Assembly: GCA_017550335.1 (NCBI GenBank)
Contig: JAFZPM010000047.1
Span: 148,832 to 212,831 of the forward strand
Origin: Paludibacteraceae bacterium
GTDB taxonomy: Bacteria > Bacteroidota > Bacteroidia > Bacteroidales > Paludibacteraceae
DNA length: 64,000 nt
Direction: 5' to 3'
In this document: positions 26,272 to 39,800 of the stretch, piece by piece
How the letters are laid out: each line of letters opens with the position of its first letter
How positions within the stretch are numbered: the first letter of the stretch is position 1
Position numbers and translations under genes: made by a program
The notes under the pieces: generated by a model
Databases searched by the model: none
What the model was told of the DNA's origin: nothing
What the model saw: only the letters and a program-made list of their open reading frames with translations

Positions 26272-26979
26272 CTAGTGCTTGTTTTGTGTGGCGTTAAGGA
26301 TGCGGGGCAAATCCTCGTAGAGTTCCTCCATGCTGTGATAGAGCAAGTCTGCCCCGTTTTTTAAGAGTTCCTCATCACGTAAAATGCCCGTATTCACCGC
26401 AATAGTGAAGATGCCGGCGGTGGAGGCGGAGCGTACGCCCAGCGGAGCGTTCTCGACCACGATGGCTTGGTCTGCGCGCAGACCTCCTTTCTCTAGCCCC
26501 ATCAGATAGGGCTCCGGGTCAGGTTTCCCTTTTTTCACATCGTAGGCGGTTACCATGCGCTCTCTGGCGAACACGCCAGGGAAAGAGTGGTTCAGTTTGT
26601 CCAGTAGGGAGAGTTGTCCCGAACCGGTGACCAGGAAGATTTCCTTCCGGGCTGCCTGAATAGCCGATAGAACCTTCTCGACGTCCTTCATTTTAGGCGG
26701 TTGTGGTAGATTTTCGAAGCATTGCGATTTGAATTTATAGATGCGTTGGCATTCCTCCTCCGTCGCTTCTCTGCCCAATTGGGTGGAGAACACTTCGCTG
26801 ATGGTGGAGGAGCCCGTCATGCCTTCGCGCATATAGACGTCGTAGTCCGTGAATTTCAGCCCCAAGGATTCGAACGCATGCACCCAGGCTTTGGCGTGGT
26901 TAGGCATGGAGTCGTACAACACGCCATCCATGTCGAAAAGGAAGGCCTTCAATTCTATATCTTCTAATTTTCTGCCCAT
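26272..26979 (-). CDS. HAD-family hydrolase (beta-phosphoglucomutase-like)
   Basis: 235 residues. The catalytic motif FDMDGVLYDSMPNH near residue 14 has both Asp residues; LVTGSG is motif II, KKGKPDPEPYL motif III, and VVENAPLGVRSASTAGI motif IV. The helical cap between residues 25 and 95 is the beta-PGM type. It is likely a sugar-phosphate phosphatase or mutase; the substrate is not evident. Confidence 0.88.
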   Translation of the reverse strand: MGRKLEDIELKAFLFDMDGVLYDSMPNHAKAWVHAFESLGLKFTDYDVYMREGMTGSSTISEVFSTQLGREATEEECQRIYKFKSQCFENLPQPPKMKDVEKVLSAIQAARKEIFLVTGSGQLSLLDKLNHSFPGVFARERMVTAYDVKKGKPDPEPYLMGLEKGGLRADQAIVVENAPLGVRSASTAGIFTIAVNTGILRDEELLKNGADLLYHSMEELYEDLPRILNATQNKH

Positions 26980-26990
26980 TTCATCGTCAA

Positions 26991-27023
26991 TTAGAAAGGA
27001 GGCGACCCCTACGGACCGCCTCC
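26991..27023 (-). terminator. Terminator after the DUF3078 gene
   Basis: On the minus strand GGAGGCG (27023-27017) pairs with CGCCTCC (27004-26998), followed by TTTCTAA. It lies 32 bp past the DUF3078 stop and ends just before the HAD start, so HAD probably has its own promoter or is read through. Confidence 0.68.
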
Positions 27024-27055
27024 TATTCCGTTCTCTTATCTGTCTTATTCGTTCC

Positions 27056-28282
27056 TTAGAATTGGTAAACTATACCCAAGGATGTGGCCTCCCAGAACTG
27101 CATCTTTGCGTGTGGTATGCCATAGTTCTTGTCCCTTAATGACTTCATCTCAGCGTTGTCATATTTGAGCTGGGTTCTGAACGAGAGGTTGATGTATTTG
27201 GTTAGCTTCATCATGAGCTCCAACTTCCATTTGAAGTACCAGCCATGGGCGAACTTCGTAATATCTTCTCCTGGCCTATCCACTTCATATTCAGCCCTGA
27301 ACTCGGAATCCTCCTTCTCATTATATGGGTCGGTGACGCTAACGAGATCGCTGGTCGCTCTGTCCCATACTACAATCTTATGGTTATCTCCATACCAATC
27401 GGTGTATCCGTTGGTGTAGATGGAGACGGCTTTGTTATATGCGTAGAATGCTTCCAATGAACTGAAGAAGTGAATGTTCTTTGTGATGTCGAAATCGGAA
27501 CGCAGGATGGCGTATGCACCCAACTCACTTCTTGATTTTTTGTATTCGTCCTCAGTCCCTTCAATCAGTTCCATACCGTAGTTTGGAGCCAATTCATTCA
27601 GCCTACAGATGGTGAAGCGGGCAGTCAGTGGAGACATGAATAAACTGATGTATTTGTTCGGAACGTAATCGAATCCCAATGAGACTTTGATGGCGCCTGG
27701 TGCGAAAAAGCTGGAGATGAGCTCTCTTTCGCTGTTGTAGAATTCGTTTGATTCGTACAGATCGTCCAGGTATTCCATTCCGTCCGGTTTCCAAATATCT
27801 TCCTCAGGTTCGGTTAGCACATACTTGTAGCTATTCGTGAATTGGGACTCCAAACTTGCCAAAGCGGATGCGTACCAGTATTGGGCCATTTTGTAACCGA
27901 TTTTGGAATAGAGGCCGAACTCATCCATGTTCTTGCGGATAGGCTCATCTTCAGTGAATTCGGAGGAGTAGATCATTCCGTATTTAGCGGAGAAGCTATT
28001 GTCCCATTTCACCCTGTTTTTCTTGTAGTTGGCATTCAAATTAAGGAATGCATCCGCGGAGATGCTGAGGCCAGATCCTTCCATGCAGTAATCATTGAAG
28101 TAGGCTTGGTTTACGTTCAAACCTGTGGATCCGGGGAATGTCCAATAGATGGAATCCGTGGATATTTCGCCACTAGACTTTGTGGAGATGGATGTGGCCG
28201 TCTTCACTAACTCGTTATCGTCTGCCGATGCGGAGGCGATAGCCATAAATAGCACTCCAAGTGCGACACAAATTTTTTTCAT
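27056..28282 (-). CDS. DUF3078-type outer-membrane beta-barrel protein
   Basis: 408 residues. The signal peptide ends near ASASADDNE. The barrel-like segment begins with WTFPGSTGLNVNQAYFNDYCMEG, and the C-terminus FWEATSLGIVYQF ends with an aromatic, as outer-membrane barrels do. Alternating strands and many Tyr/Trp residues support a porin-like or assembly-factor fold. Function unknown; the family is common in Bacteroidota. It lies 59 bp after lepA and may be cotranscribed with it. Confidence 0.85.
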   Translation of the reverse strand: MKKICVALGVLFMAIASASADDNELVKTATSISTKSSGEISTDSIYWTFPGSTGLNVNQAYFNDYCMEGSGLSISADAFLNLNANYKKNRVKWDNSFSAKYGMIYSSEFTEDEPIRKNMDEFGLYSKIGYKMAQYWYASALASLESQFTNSYKYVLTEPEEDIWKPDGMEYLDDLYESNEFYNSERELISSFFAPGAIKVSLGFDYVPNKYISLFMSPLTARFTICRLNELAPNYGMELIEGTEDEYKKSRSELGAYAILRSDFDITKNIHFFSSLEAFYAYNKAVSIYTNGYTDWYGDNHKIVVWDRATSDLVSVTDPYNEKEDSEFRAEYEVDRPGEDITKFAHGWYFKWKLELMMKLTKYINLSFRTQLKYDNAEMKSLRDKNYGIPHAKMQFWEATSLGIVYQF

Positions 28283-28341
28283 AATTTTTACTTTAAAAAA
28301 TACGTTTATATTGTTACACTACACTATTTCATCATTGACGG

Positions 28342-30129
<1,788 letters not shown>

Positions 30130-30815
30130 TCTTCTTCTTCGTGAAAAAATCTACAATCATTGGCGGTGAATATCCAGTATTCACCAAGCTTTTAGGCGGT
30201 GGGGAGCCCCCATCCGTTACACACACTATTCACCCGTCATGTCTAAGCGTATTGGCTCGAGGTTCGTGCCGAGTGAAAATTCACGCGAATTTAACGAAAA
30301 AGCGGATAATGTCAAAATGGAAACAATGGGTATGTTTTTTTTGAAAAATGAGGTTGGCTCTATCTTTATGTGAGTGAAATAGTTATGGGACTTTTATGGG
30401 TATTTTTTCCCCACAATGTGAAACTTTGTTAAAAAATAGTCGGGTGGTTGTTTGTATTTATTGGAATTTTTTCCCTATCTTCACAATGAAAAATGCAGCA
30501 AAGCTAGTGTGAACAAATAAGGGTTTAGGTGAAAAAATGGATGTTTTTTCTTATCTCTGAAGTTTATGGCTCAGGGGACTACTTTATTTTTCAACGACTT
30601 ATGAAAGAAGGTACGCCGTTATAGGACGATGTGTTTTAGCGGTAAGTTGCGGTATGTTTTTGTGAATATGGAGGAGAAGAGATCCTCTATGTGCTTCATT
30701 CATTTCCTTGGATTTGATGGAATACCCGAGAAGGGTGGTGTGTGAGGTTTGTAAGGTAAGTAAGCGGTGAGTGAGACTTTTAACAATTATATTTTTTTAA
30801 CTAAATTTTATTGTA
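30130..30815. other. Divergent intergenic region between lepA and the giant gene
   Basis: 686 bp without a convincing gene. The left part holds the lepA leader with an 8-bp hairpin (GGTGAATA at 30165-30172, TATTCACC at 30178-30185) and the lepA promoter. For the giant gene I see only near-matches to a -7 box: TATCTTTA (30361-30368) with TTTG 17 bp upstream, and TATCTTCA (30477-30484). It therefore has a leader of at least 300 nt if either is used. Confidence 0.4.
30286..30316 (-). promoter_or_regulatory. Promoter of lepA
   Basis: On the minus strand TTTG (30316-30313) is followed after 19 bp by TAAATTCG (30293-30286), one mismatch from the consensus. The spacing is ideal. Confidence 0.6.
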
Positions 30816-33800
30816 ATGGTAAATCATTATTTACGAAGGCATGGTACGGACAGCATGCCTAAAAAACGGAGGCAGAGGCGGTGGTTACTGACCTTGTTTG
30901 TCCTCTTCTGTTCGATGTCGCCTTGGCAGGGAGTGCAGGCGTATACGGATTGGAATTACAAATGGAACAGTTTTAAGTGGAACGTTGAAAAAGGATGTAT
31001 AGAGTATAGTGTACGTTATTTTCAAACGTGGGGCGGTGGCAATGCTGATGGATATTGTGGATTTGCCGCTGATGAGAATCCTGCAGGTGCGGAGATTGTG
31101 CAGTATGTTTATACCAATCATAATTATTCCTATCCATATTCGGGGAATCTCTATAATCTTAATTGGGATGATGGAAATGCCCATACTACGAGGTTTCGTA
31201 TTCAATGCCAGAACCATGATGGTTCTTTGAATTTCCTTACTGGCGTAGATCAGTACACCCCGAGAAAGTCAAATGATGATGAATATGAAGCGTGGGTGGA
31301 ATGGAACCAACCCGTTCAGCAGAGGGACCTAAATCATTATTTTTCCATCCAGATGAAGGGTGTATGGTGGAAAGAAGGTGCTGCTGGGGATGATCGGATT
31401 GATGAGAGATGGAGAGATGGTTTGTATTTGGAAGTTACTCCTGCTAAATACAAGGAGGTAACTCCTAAATATTCTTATACCACCCAGAATGGTTCTAATC
31501 GGCCAATTGTGCAAATGAATTGGGAACGTGACATGTCTGGTAATGCTGCCAAATATGGTGATATTTATCTGTATGAAGGGGGATCTAAGACATCCTGGGA
31601 TGGTGAAAAATACATTTCGAACCCTTCGGGAAAAAAAGGTGTACTTTATGTGAATGCGACAGCTGATTTCTTGAAAACCTCACATACATTCAATGTGCAT
31701 CAGGAATATACACCCACCAAAAATTCGAGCGTAAAATATGAGGCGAATAGCCCGAATTTTGTCGTGGAAGCATATCCGCAAGTTAGTTCATTTAATGTGT
31801 CAGCTGACACAATCAAGAAGATAATGAACATAACATGGCAAATCCCGACCGCACCGGATAAGGATTGTAATATGAGTCCGTTCGTTTTGTACATAAAAAA
31901 AACGAGCAAAGACAGTGTTTCCGAGAAGGAATTGGATATTGATTATGTCCCGGGAAAATTATCATATGAATATTCTTTCGATTTGGCGGATGGAGAGGTT
32001 GCTGAATACAATTTTTCCATTGAGAGGAAGGCCACGAGAGGCATGATAGGTTGGACGAATTTTAAAAAGGAATATACAATCAAAGTCAGCACCGATCATT
32101 GGTATCCTAAGAATATTGTTGCGAATTTGGTAACGACGGACGGAAATCCATATGTGAGAATAACCTGGCAAGGAGAGGGATCTGTTTGGTTGGATAATTC
32201 ATCCTTTGTGATAGAACGCATCAACGAGACTACGTCAAGGAAAGAAGAATTTGAGGTGGATCATACCGAAACAGAGTTCGTAGATAGATTGATACAGGCT
32301 TGTAACACGTATAGTTACACAATTAAAGTGATTCCAGGCGGAAACTATAGTAAACAGAGTACTATTATACGAGAGACTTTTAAGGACGTACGTGTTGGTT
32401 CCATATCTGGATTCTCCGTTTCGAAGGGTTATTATTCCGACAAGGTGAATTTGAAGTGGGAAGCGACGATAAATGTGGACGAGGTTATTGTACAACGTCG
32501 CGAATATGGAAAGAATAATGAGAAGTTCCAGACTGTTGAAACTGTTACGGCGAATGAAGGATCCGAACTCTCGTTTGATGACAAGTCATGCCTTCCTGGT
32601 ATTCTTTATGAATATCGTATTTACGGAAAGAAAAACTGCGATGGGGAAGATTTCAGTACGAAAGATACTTTGTATGACCTCGGTTTCCGTACACCGACGG
32701 GTGATTTTTATGGTCATGTGACTTTCGAGAATGGGCAAGGTGTCGATTCTGTATATGTGAGATTACAAGCGGATGATGCAGTGCCAACATATGCATTAGG
32801 TTTTGATGGTATGGGGAAAGCTGTGATCCCTGGACATAATGTTCTGAAAAACAATTCGGGTGCCACTCTGCAGGCATGGGTTAATCTGACAGATTCGATG
32901 ATTGATTCTGCTGTGATTATACGTAAGGCAGATTTATTCGAATTGGGGTTGGATAATAAGTTCCTTTATTTCAAGGTGGGTGATAAGACGTTGGTGTCTA
33001 AAGAAAAATTGTCTGTCAATGACTATACTCACATCTCCGCTGTTTATGACGTATATGATGATAAGATTTATATGTATGTAAATGGTAAATTGAGTGATAC
33101 GTTAGCGGGTGATTCTCTCTCTCTCTCGAATTCCGATGGTGACATTATTGTCGGAGATGGATTCGTGGGCGACATTGATGAAGTCCGTTTGTGGAGCTTA
33201 GCCTTGAGTAGTTCTGAGATTATGAGGGACTATACGAGGTATTTGGTCGGAAATGAGACCGGGTTGGATGCGTATTATACGTTCGAATTCATGATGGGAA
33301 GTCAAAAAGAGGGAGACCAAACGACAAATGGTCAGATCTTCGATTGCTCTTATGAGGGGACATCTAGCTATCATGGTAATACGGGAACGTTGTACGGGGT
33401 GAAGAAAACCCGTTCTCTCCTGAATACAAATCAGTTGAGTTATTGTGGAATCTCTGATTCGTCTGGCGTTTACAACATCCGTGCAGTTCCTTATTATGGT
33501 AACGGAACGGCCTATACACTGATGCCTGTCAAGGGAAGCCATCAATTCTCTCCTAGGCAGGAAATCCGTTTCATCGCCGAGGGTGCGCAACATCATACGG
33601 TGAATTTCACGGACAAAAGTTCGTTCCTTGTGGACGGTCTCGTGCTCTATAGCGGTGGTAATTATCCTGTGGAAGGCGTAAGTTTCACCATCGATGGCAG
33701 CCCGGCGATTAACAAGAGGGGCGACCTCATAATGACGAATGCGGAAGGAAAATTCTCCATCAACGTTCCAGTTGGTATCCACGAGGTGAAGGCGGTGAAG

Positions 33801-36800
33801 AATGGTCATACCTTTGATTTGGATGGACGCATCTGCAACAGTGATGGTACGGACCGTAATTACCAGGACATTGTATCGAATCTAAGACTCTACGATAATA
33901 CGAAGGTGAAGTATGTGGGTCGTGTCTGTGGTGGTACGATACAGGAGTCATATCCTGTGGGCCATTCGTTGTCTAAGAATAATTTGGCGAATGGCATCAC
34001 TGTGAAATTGACCCATACACGTCCAGTGTATGCAATGCAGGATAGTGTGACGGTGGTCGAAAAGCATTATGTTGCTAATCATGATACGACAAAGAAACTC
34101 GCTTCCCACGTGAATGAGGTGGAATATAAGAAAGATGGTGTGCTTATTCATGTGAACGACACGACAGGTGAGTTTGTCGCTTATGTGGCACCTGAGATGT
34201 ATAAGGTAGAGGTTTCCGCTAACGGTCACATTGACATCAATGGATCGGGCTCGATGCTAGATCTGTCTTCTGTTGTGAATGTGAAGGACTCCACGGTTTA
34301 CACTTACCGTGACAGCATAGGGGGTGAATCAATCATGTTCAGTGATACTGTGCGTTTCAATAAGTCTCAGATTTTCGTGAAACGATACAAACCGACTTTG
34401 ATCGTTGCGCAATGTGATAGGGACGGACAGACTTCCCCATACTTCGGTGAAAAGAAGATTGAATCGACCAATGTGCTAGGGGACAAGGTGGAACTCGCTA
34501 TATATGATACGGAGACAGGTTCCTACTATTTTGGATCTCCTGTCTATAAGAAGGGCATTACTTATTACATGTTAGGTTATGTCAATGAGGAATATATTCA
34601 TACGAACACAGGGGAGGTGGATGCTGTGCCTGTGAAGAACGGAAAGTTTGACTTTACTGTCAATTTCTCAGCTGGCGAGAAGTCTATCCATGCGGAAGCG
34701 GACACTTCTGGTAAGGTTATCGTTGGATTTATGGTAGGTGAACCGGAATTGACCACTGCTACTTCTACTATATCTGCCAAGGTGATTTGTGGTGATGACG
34801 ATAATCCTACGTCAATCGCCTGGATTTGTCCTTTTGCTATTGGTGAATCCAATAAGGTGTATGTCAAAGGTGACCATGTTAAGGGTACAAATTTTGTGAC
34901 GGCAGGACCGGACAAGTTGTTGACTGTACTTCGTGATCCACCGGGCAGCAACTCCTACAGCTTTTTGGAGAAAGGTGTGTCATTTACTGAATCAAGTACT
35001 GCTACGGGAACATTCCATAATGAGGGATTCGAGGGTGCTAATATTACATCAGGTACATCTCTTAAAATCTTTCAAGGTACAGCAGGTGGAGGAGCTCTTG
35101 TCGCAACTGAGAATACGTCAGATTTCACGACCACGTTAAAAGTGGGAGTTGCCCATGAAGAGACGCTTGAAGGTTCGGATCAATTTAAAAACTCCTTCAC
35201 GTTGACCAACCGTTACCAGACGAGCGATGATCCGTTGTATGTGGGTGCTGACGGCGATGTTTACATCGGTTATTCCACGAACATGTTCTTTGGCGAAAGT
35301 GAGGATGTCACCCTGATAAAAAAGGCGACCTATAATGCTGCTCCAGAGAAATATGAAGTGGTTTACACTGATACGACAGGCAAAGACTATTTAATGGTAA
35401 AAAGCTCGTCTATCAGCGTGACGCAATCCTTCAATACGCTGTTCGCTTATCCTCAGATTTATATTGAGCAGACACTTATCCCGAATTTGGAATCTCTGAT
35501 AAACAAATTCCTGATTGTTGATGGCTTTAAGGATGTGGAGTCATACAAACGTTTAGCCGAAGAAACTCATCAATCTTATTATCTCTCTTATTTGCCGGCA
35601 GATCATCCTGACTTCGGAAAGGCAAATACAGATATGACGATTGCAGACCAGACTCTTGGCAATCCGAAGGACGTGTTCGATGGACCTAGTTACATGGTCA
35701 TTAGTCCTAAAGATGATGACGACAAGACTCCTGTTTCATCAACAGCCCGTGACACCATCAATATTTTGAATCAGTGGATCATGGCATGGAAGGATAGGTT
35801 GGCCCAAAACGAAATGGAAAAGGCTTATTATACTGATAAATATGAAGATGGGAATAAAATCTCAAACTTCTCTTTCCATGCAGGCTCTCCTATTGAGTAT
35901 ACGGAAGAGTATTCTACAGGACGATCTCATTCCAACTCCTTTAACGTCTCTCTCGGCATCCATGCGGAAAGAGAGACAGACGTGGAGGTCGGTGCACAAG
36001 GCGAAAGGTATGGATCTACATTCACATTTGAAGAGACTGCAACTACTGCAATGGGCGGAAGTTTTGAGACCGAGGTGGAACGTAACCATAGCAAAGGTTT
36101 CGTTTTGTCGGAGGATGGCGATGATGATTATATCTCTGTGGATGTTTATCATGAAAGAGGTTGGAGCTCTGATTGGGAGAAATATGAAGTTGGTCAGGAT
36201 ATTGACATCGATGTGGACACATCCGTTGTGAAGGAAAAAGACTACTACTCTTCATTCGTGTTCATCACCCGAGGTGGCGCAACCTCATGCCCTTATGAGA
36301 AAGCATACGTGACGAAGTACCATCAGCCAGGAACTGTGGTGGGTGCTAGCACGATGCAATTGGAGGTGCCAAGTATCGGTCTTGAAAACGATTTTGTGGA
36401 GAATGTGCCTTCTGGAGAAGAGGCGTTCTTTACACTCTATCTCCGTAACAATTCCGAGACGAGCGAAGATCAATGGTTCGACCTTCGCTTAATTGATGCA
36501 TCTAATCCTGATGGCGCAATTCCATCTATTGACGGAAACTCCATGTCAGGTTTCGCCTTGGATTATCTTGTGCCTGCAGGAGAAACGTTGGTTAAGACCA
36601 TGTCGGTGACAAAGGGTAAGACATTGAATTACGATAACCTGCAGTTAGTGCTGGCTTCTAAGTGTCAAGCTGATCCGACTTCTTTCTTGGATGTAATCGC
36701 TGATACGGTTTCCTTCTCTGTGCATTTCATCCCGTCCTGTACGGATGTTGCGATCGTTAAGCCATACAACAATTGGACATACAACACCAATTGTCCGGTG

Positions 36801-39800
36801 GATACGATTGATGGACTGGTTAAGCATTATATGCCGATCACTATTTCTGACTTCGATGTCAATTATACTGATTTCGAGCATATCGAGTTGCAATACAAAC
36901 CTTCTTCCAGTTCAGACAATGATTGGATCACATTGGCTTATTACTACAAGGAGGATTCGTTGGCCCAGAAGGCTGTGGCAAATGGTTTCAATGCTTTCCT
37001 GATTTCATCCGAGGATGCTGGTAACATCTACTATAAATTCTATATGGATGAAAACCCTGATCAGTATTACGATCTGCGTGCCGTTTCTTACTGTAATATC
37101 AACAATGAATTGTATGACAATCCTTCCGAAGTCGTTTCGGGTATCAAGGATATGTACAATCCTCGTCTGTTCGGTTCTCCTAGACCTGCGAATGGTGTGT
37201 TGACGATCGATGATGATATCCGAATCGACTTCAATGAGACCATCGCTGATGGTAAGTTGACCGTCAACAACTTCGAGATCACGGGGGTACGTAACGGTGT
37301 GGCCTCAGACCATAGCGTGGCTATTGCTTTGGATGGTGAGAACGATTACCTCGTGACGGATGTCTCTCGCAACTTCGCCAACAAGGACTTGACCTTCGAG
37401 TGCTGGGTGAACTTCGATTCATTGCAGAATGCCACCTTCTTCAGCCATGGTGATGCGGCTAATTCTATCTCCATGGGTATGAACAAGGAGGGCAAGATCG
37501 TTGTCAAAGTGGGCGGCAAGGAAATCGTTTCCGAGAATGCCCCTGCTTGGGAGAAATCTTCTTGGAACCACGTCGCTTTAGTCTATGACAACGAGAACAG
37601 GACTGCGACTGCTTATGTGAACTACACTGCTGCCATTAACGCCGCCGCTGTGGGTGCTTATGATGGTGCCGGCACTGTCGAGGTGGGCCGCAACGTGGCT
37701 ACCCAGTCCGGTAACTTCAATGGTAAGGTGGATCAGTTCCGTATCTGGAATGCGGTTCGCTCTTCCGCTACCATACAGGCTAACAGCACTTCTCAACTCT
37801 CTGGCAACGACCTCAACCTGATCGCTTATTACGAGATGGAGGAGGCGAAGGGTTCTGCTACGGAGGATAAGGCGCGTGGCGCGAACCTGATCATGAAGGG
37901 TGGTACTTGGGCTTTGCCTGAGGGTCGTTCCGCTGAGTTCGATGGCGCTAGCTACGTGGCGATGAACAGCTCGGCGGCTGTCATCACTTCGGACATGGAC
38001 TTCACCCTCGAGTTCTGGTTCAATGCTAAACCTGGTGCAACCAACCAGACATTGATCTCCAATGGTACGGGATTGGCTTCGAACGCTGAAGACGCTTCGA
38101 AACTTTTAAGAATCGGTTTTGACCAACCGAATGTGTTGACATTCTGCCACAATGGTTATGTGACGCCTGTGGACGGAAATTTCGCTGATAACAATTGGCA
38201 CAACTTCACCCTTGCGGTGAACCGTTCCTCTGGTGTGGCTCGCATCTACATGGATGGAGAATTGAACACTTATTTCTCTGCAGACAAGATCGGCGGTGTC
38301 GCTTCCGATAAGTTGTTCGCCGCTGCTCGCGTCTACTACGCGTTAAACGACTCGACATCCGAGAAGGTGAGGAAGGCTGACCAGAAATTCACCGGTATGA
38401 TCGACGAGGTGAGATTGTGGAATCTCTATCGTCAACAATCTCAGGTGGAGAACTTCTACAACCAGAAGTCGAATGGCGACGAGATGGGCTTGTTGCTCTA
38501 CTATCCGTTCGAACACTACGTTGAATGGCAAGGTACGCCAGAGATGCAGTTCACTTTGGAAGATAAGGGCAATGATGCGGTGGACGGTGATGGTAAGAAA
38601 ATCGCGTTCGCCAATGCGTCGGGTAATGTCTCTGCGTCTGTGAACATTCCTCCGGTGAAGAACAAGGGGGCTGTTTCCAAGTTGCTCTATGATTGGGTGG
38701 TCAACAATGATGCCCTCATCATCAACTTGACGGAGCAGGATTACCGCATCGAGAAGACGATCGTCAACTTCACCGTGAAGGAGGTGCAGGATATGAATGG
38801 AAACCTTATCCTCTCTCCGATCACGTGGAGCGCTTACATCGACCGCAACCAGTTGAAGTGGATGGATGACGCTGTGACTGTCAACAAGAAGCAGAACGAG
38901 CCGTACAAGTTCGAGATGCCGATCGTTAACAAGGGCGGCTCCGTCATCAACTACAGCATGAAGAACATGCCTTCTTGGTTGAGCGCCTCTCCGGAATCTG
39001 GTGCCATCAATCCGTTGGAGAAGCAGACCATCGAGTTCGAAATCGATCCTTCTCTCGCTGTCGGCACGTACGACGAGGTGGTTTACTTGACGAACTCCAA
39101 TAACGTGACCGAACCTCTCGCACTCAATGTGACGGTGGAGGGTGACACTCCGGAGTGGAGCGTCGATCCTTCGAAGTATGAGTTCAGCATGGCTGTCTTC
39201 GCCCAGATCAAGTTGGATAACCAATTCTCCAACGACGAGAAGGATATGCTTGCCGCCTTCTATAACGGCGAGTGTGTCGGTGTGGCTAACATGAGCTATG
39301 ACAAGACCATGGACATGTGGTATGCGATGATGACGGTTTATTCTAACTCGAATTCTCATGACTTGGTATACCGTGCTTGGGATGCTAGTAAGGGCGTCAT
39401 GATGGCGGCGGTTTCTTCTCCTGTGGTGCCGTTCAAGGCGGATACGGTTTACGGAAAACCAACCGCACCGGTTGTGTTCTATAACGGAACCACTAAGTAT
39501 CAGAACATTCCGTTGAGCAAGGGCTGGAACTGGGTTTCATTCAACCTTGAGAACAAGGCGGGCATGTCAGACTTGACCGCTTACCTCAATGGAGGAAGAT
39601 GGGGCTCGAATAGCATCGTGAAGGACTTGAGCGGTCATTCCGCGAACTATTCCGTGGATAGTAGGAAGTGGTCGAATGATAGTCTTGTGTTGAACAACAC
39701 GAGCATGTTCAAGATCTACTCTGACGAGAATCAGGTATTGTCTGTCTCTGGTAAGGACATCAATCTGGATTCTATGCTGATCCCTGTGAAGGCTGGTTCT

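Noticed and set aside
38343..39359. A 338-codon open frame on the minus strand within the giant gene
   Set aside because: Antisense to LamG and Ig-like domains with good family match; no start signal or motif.
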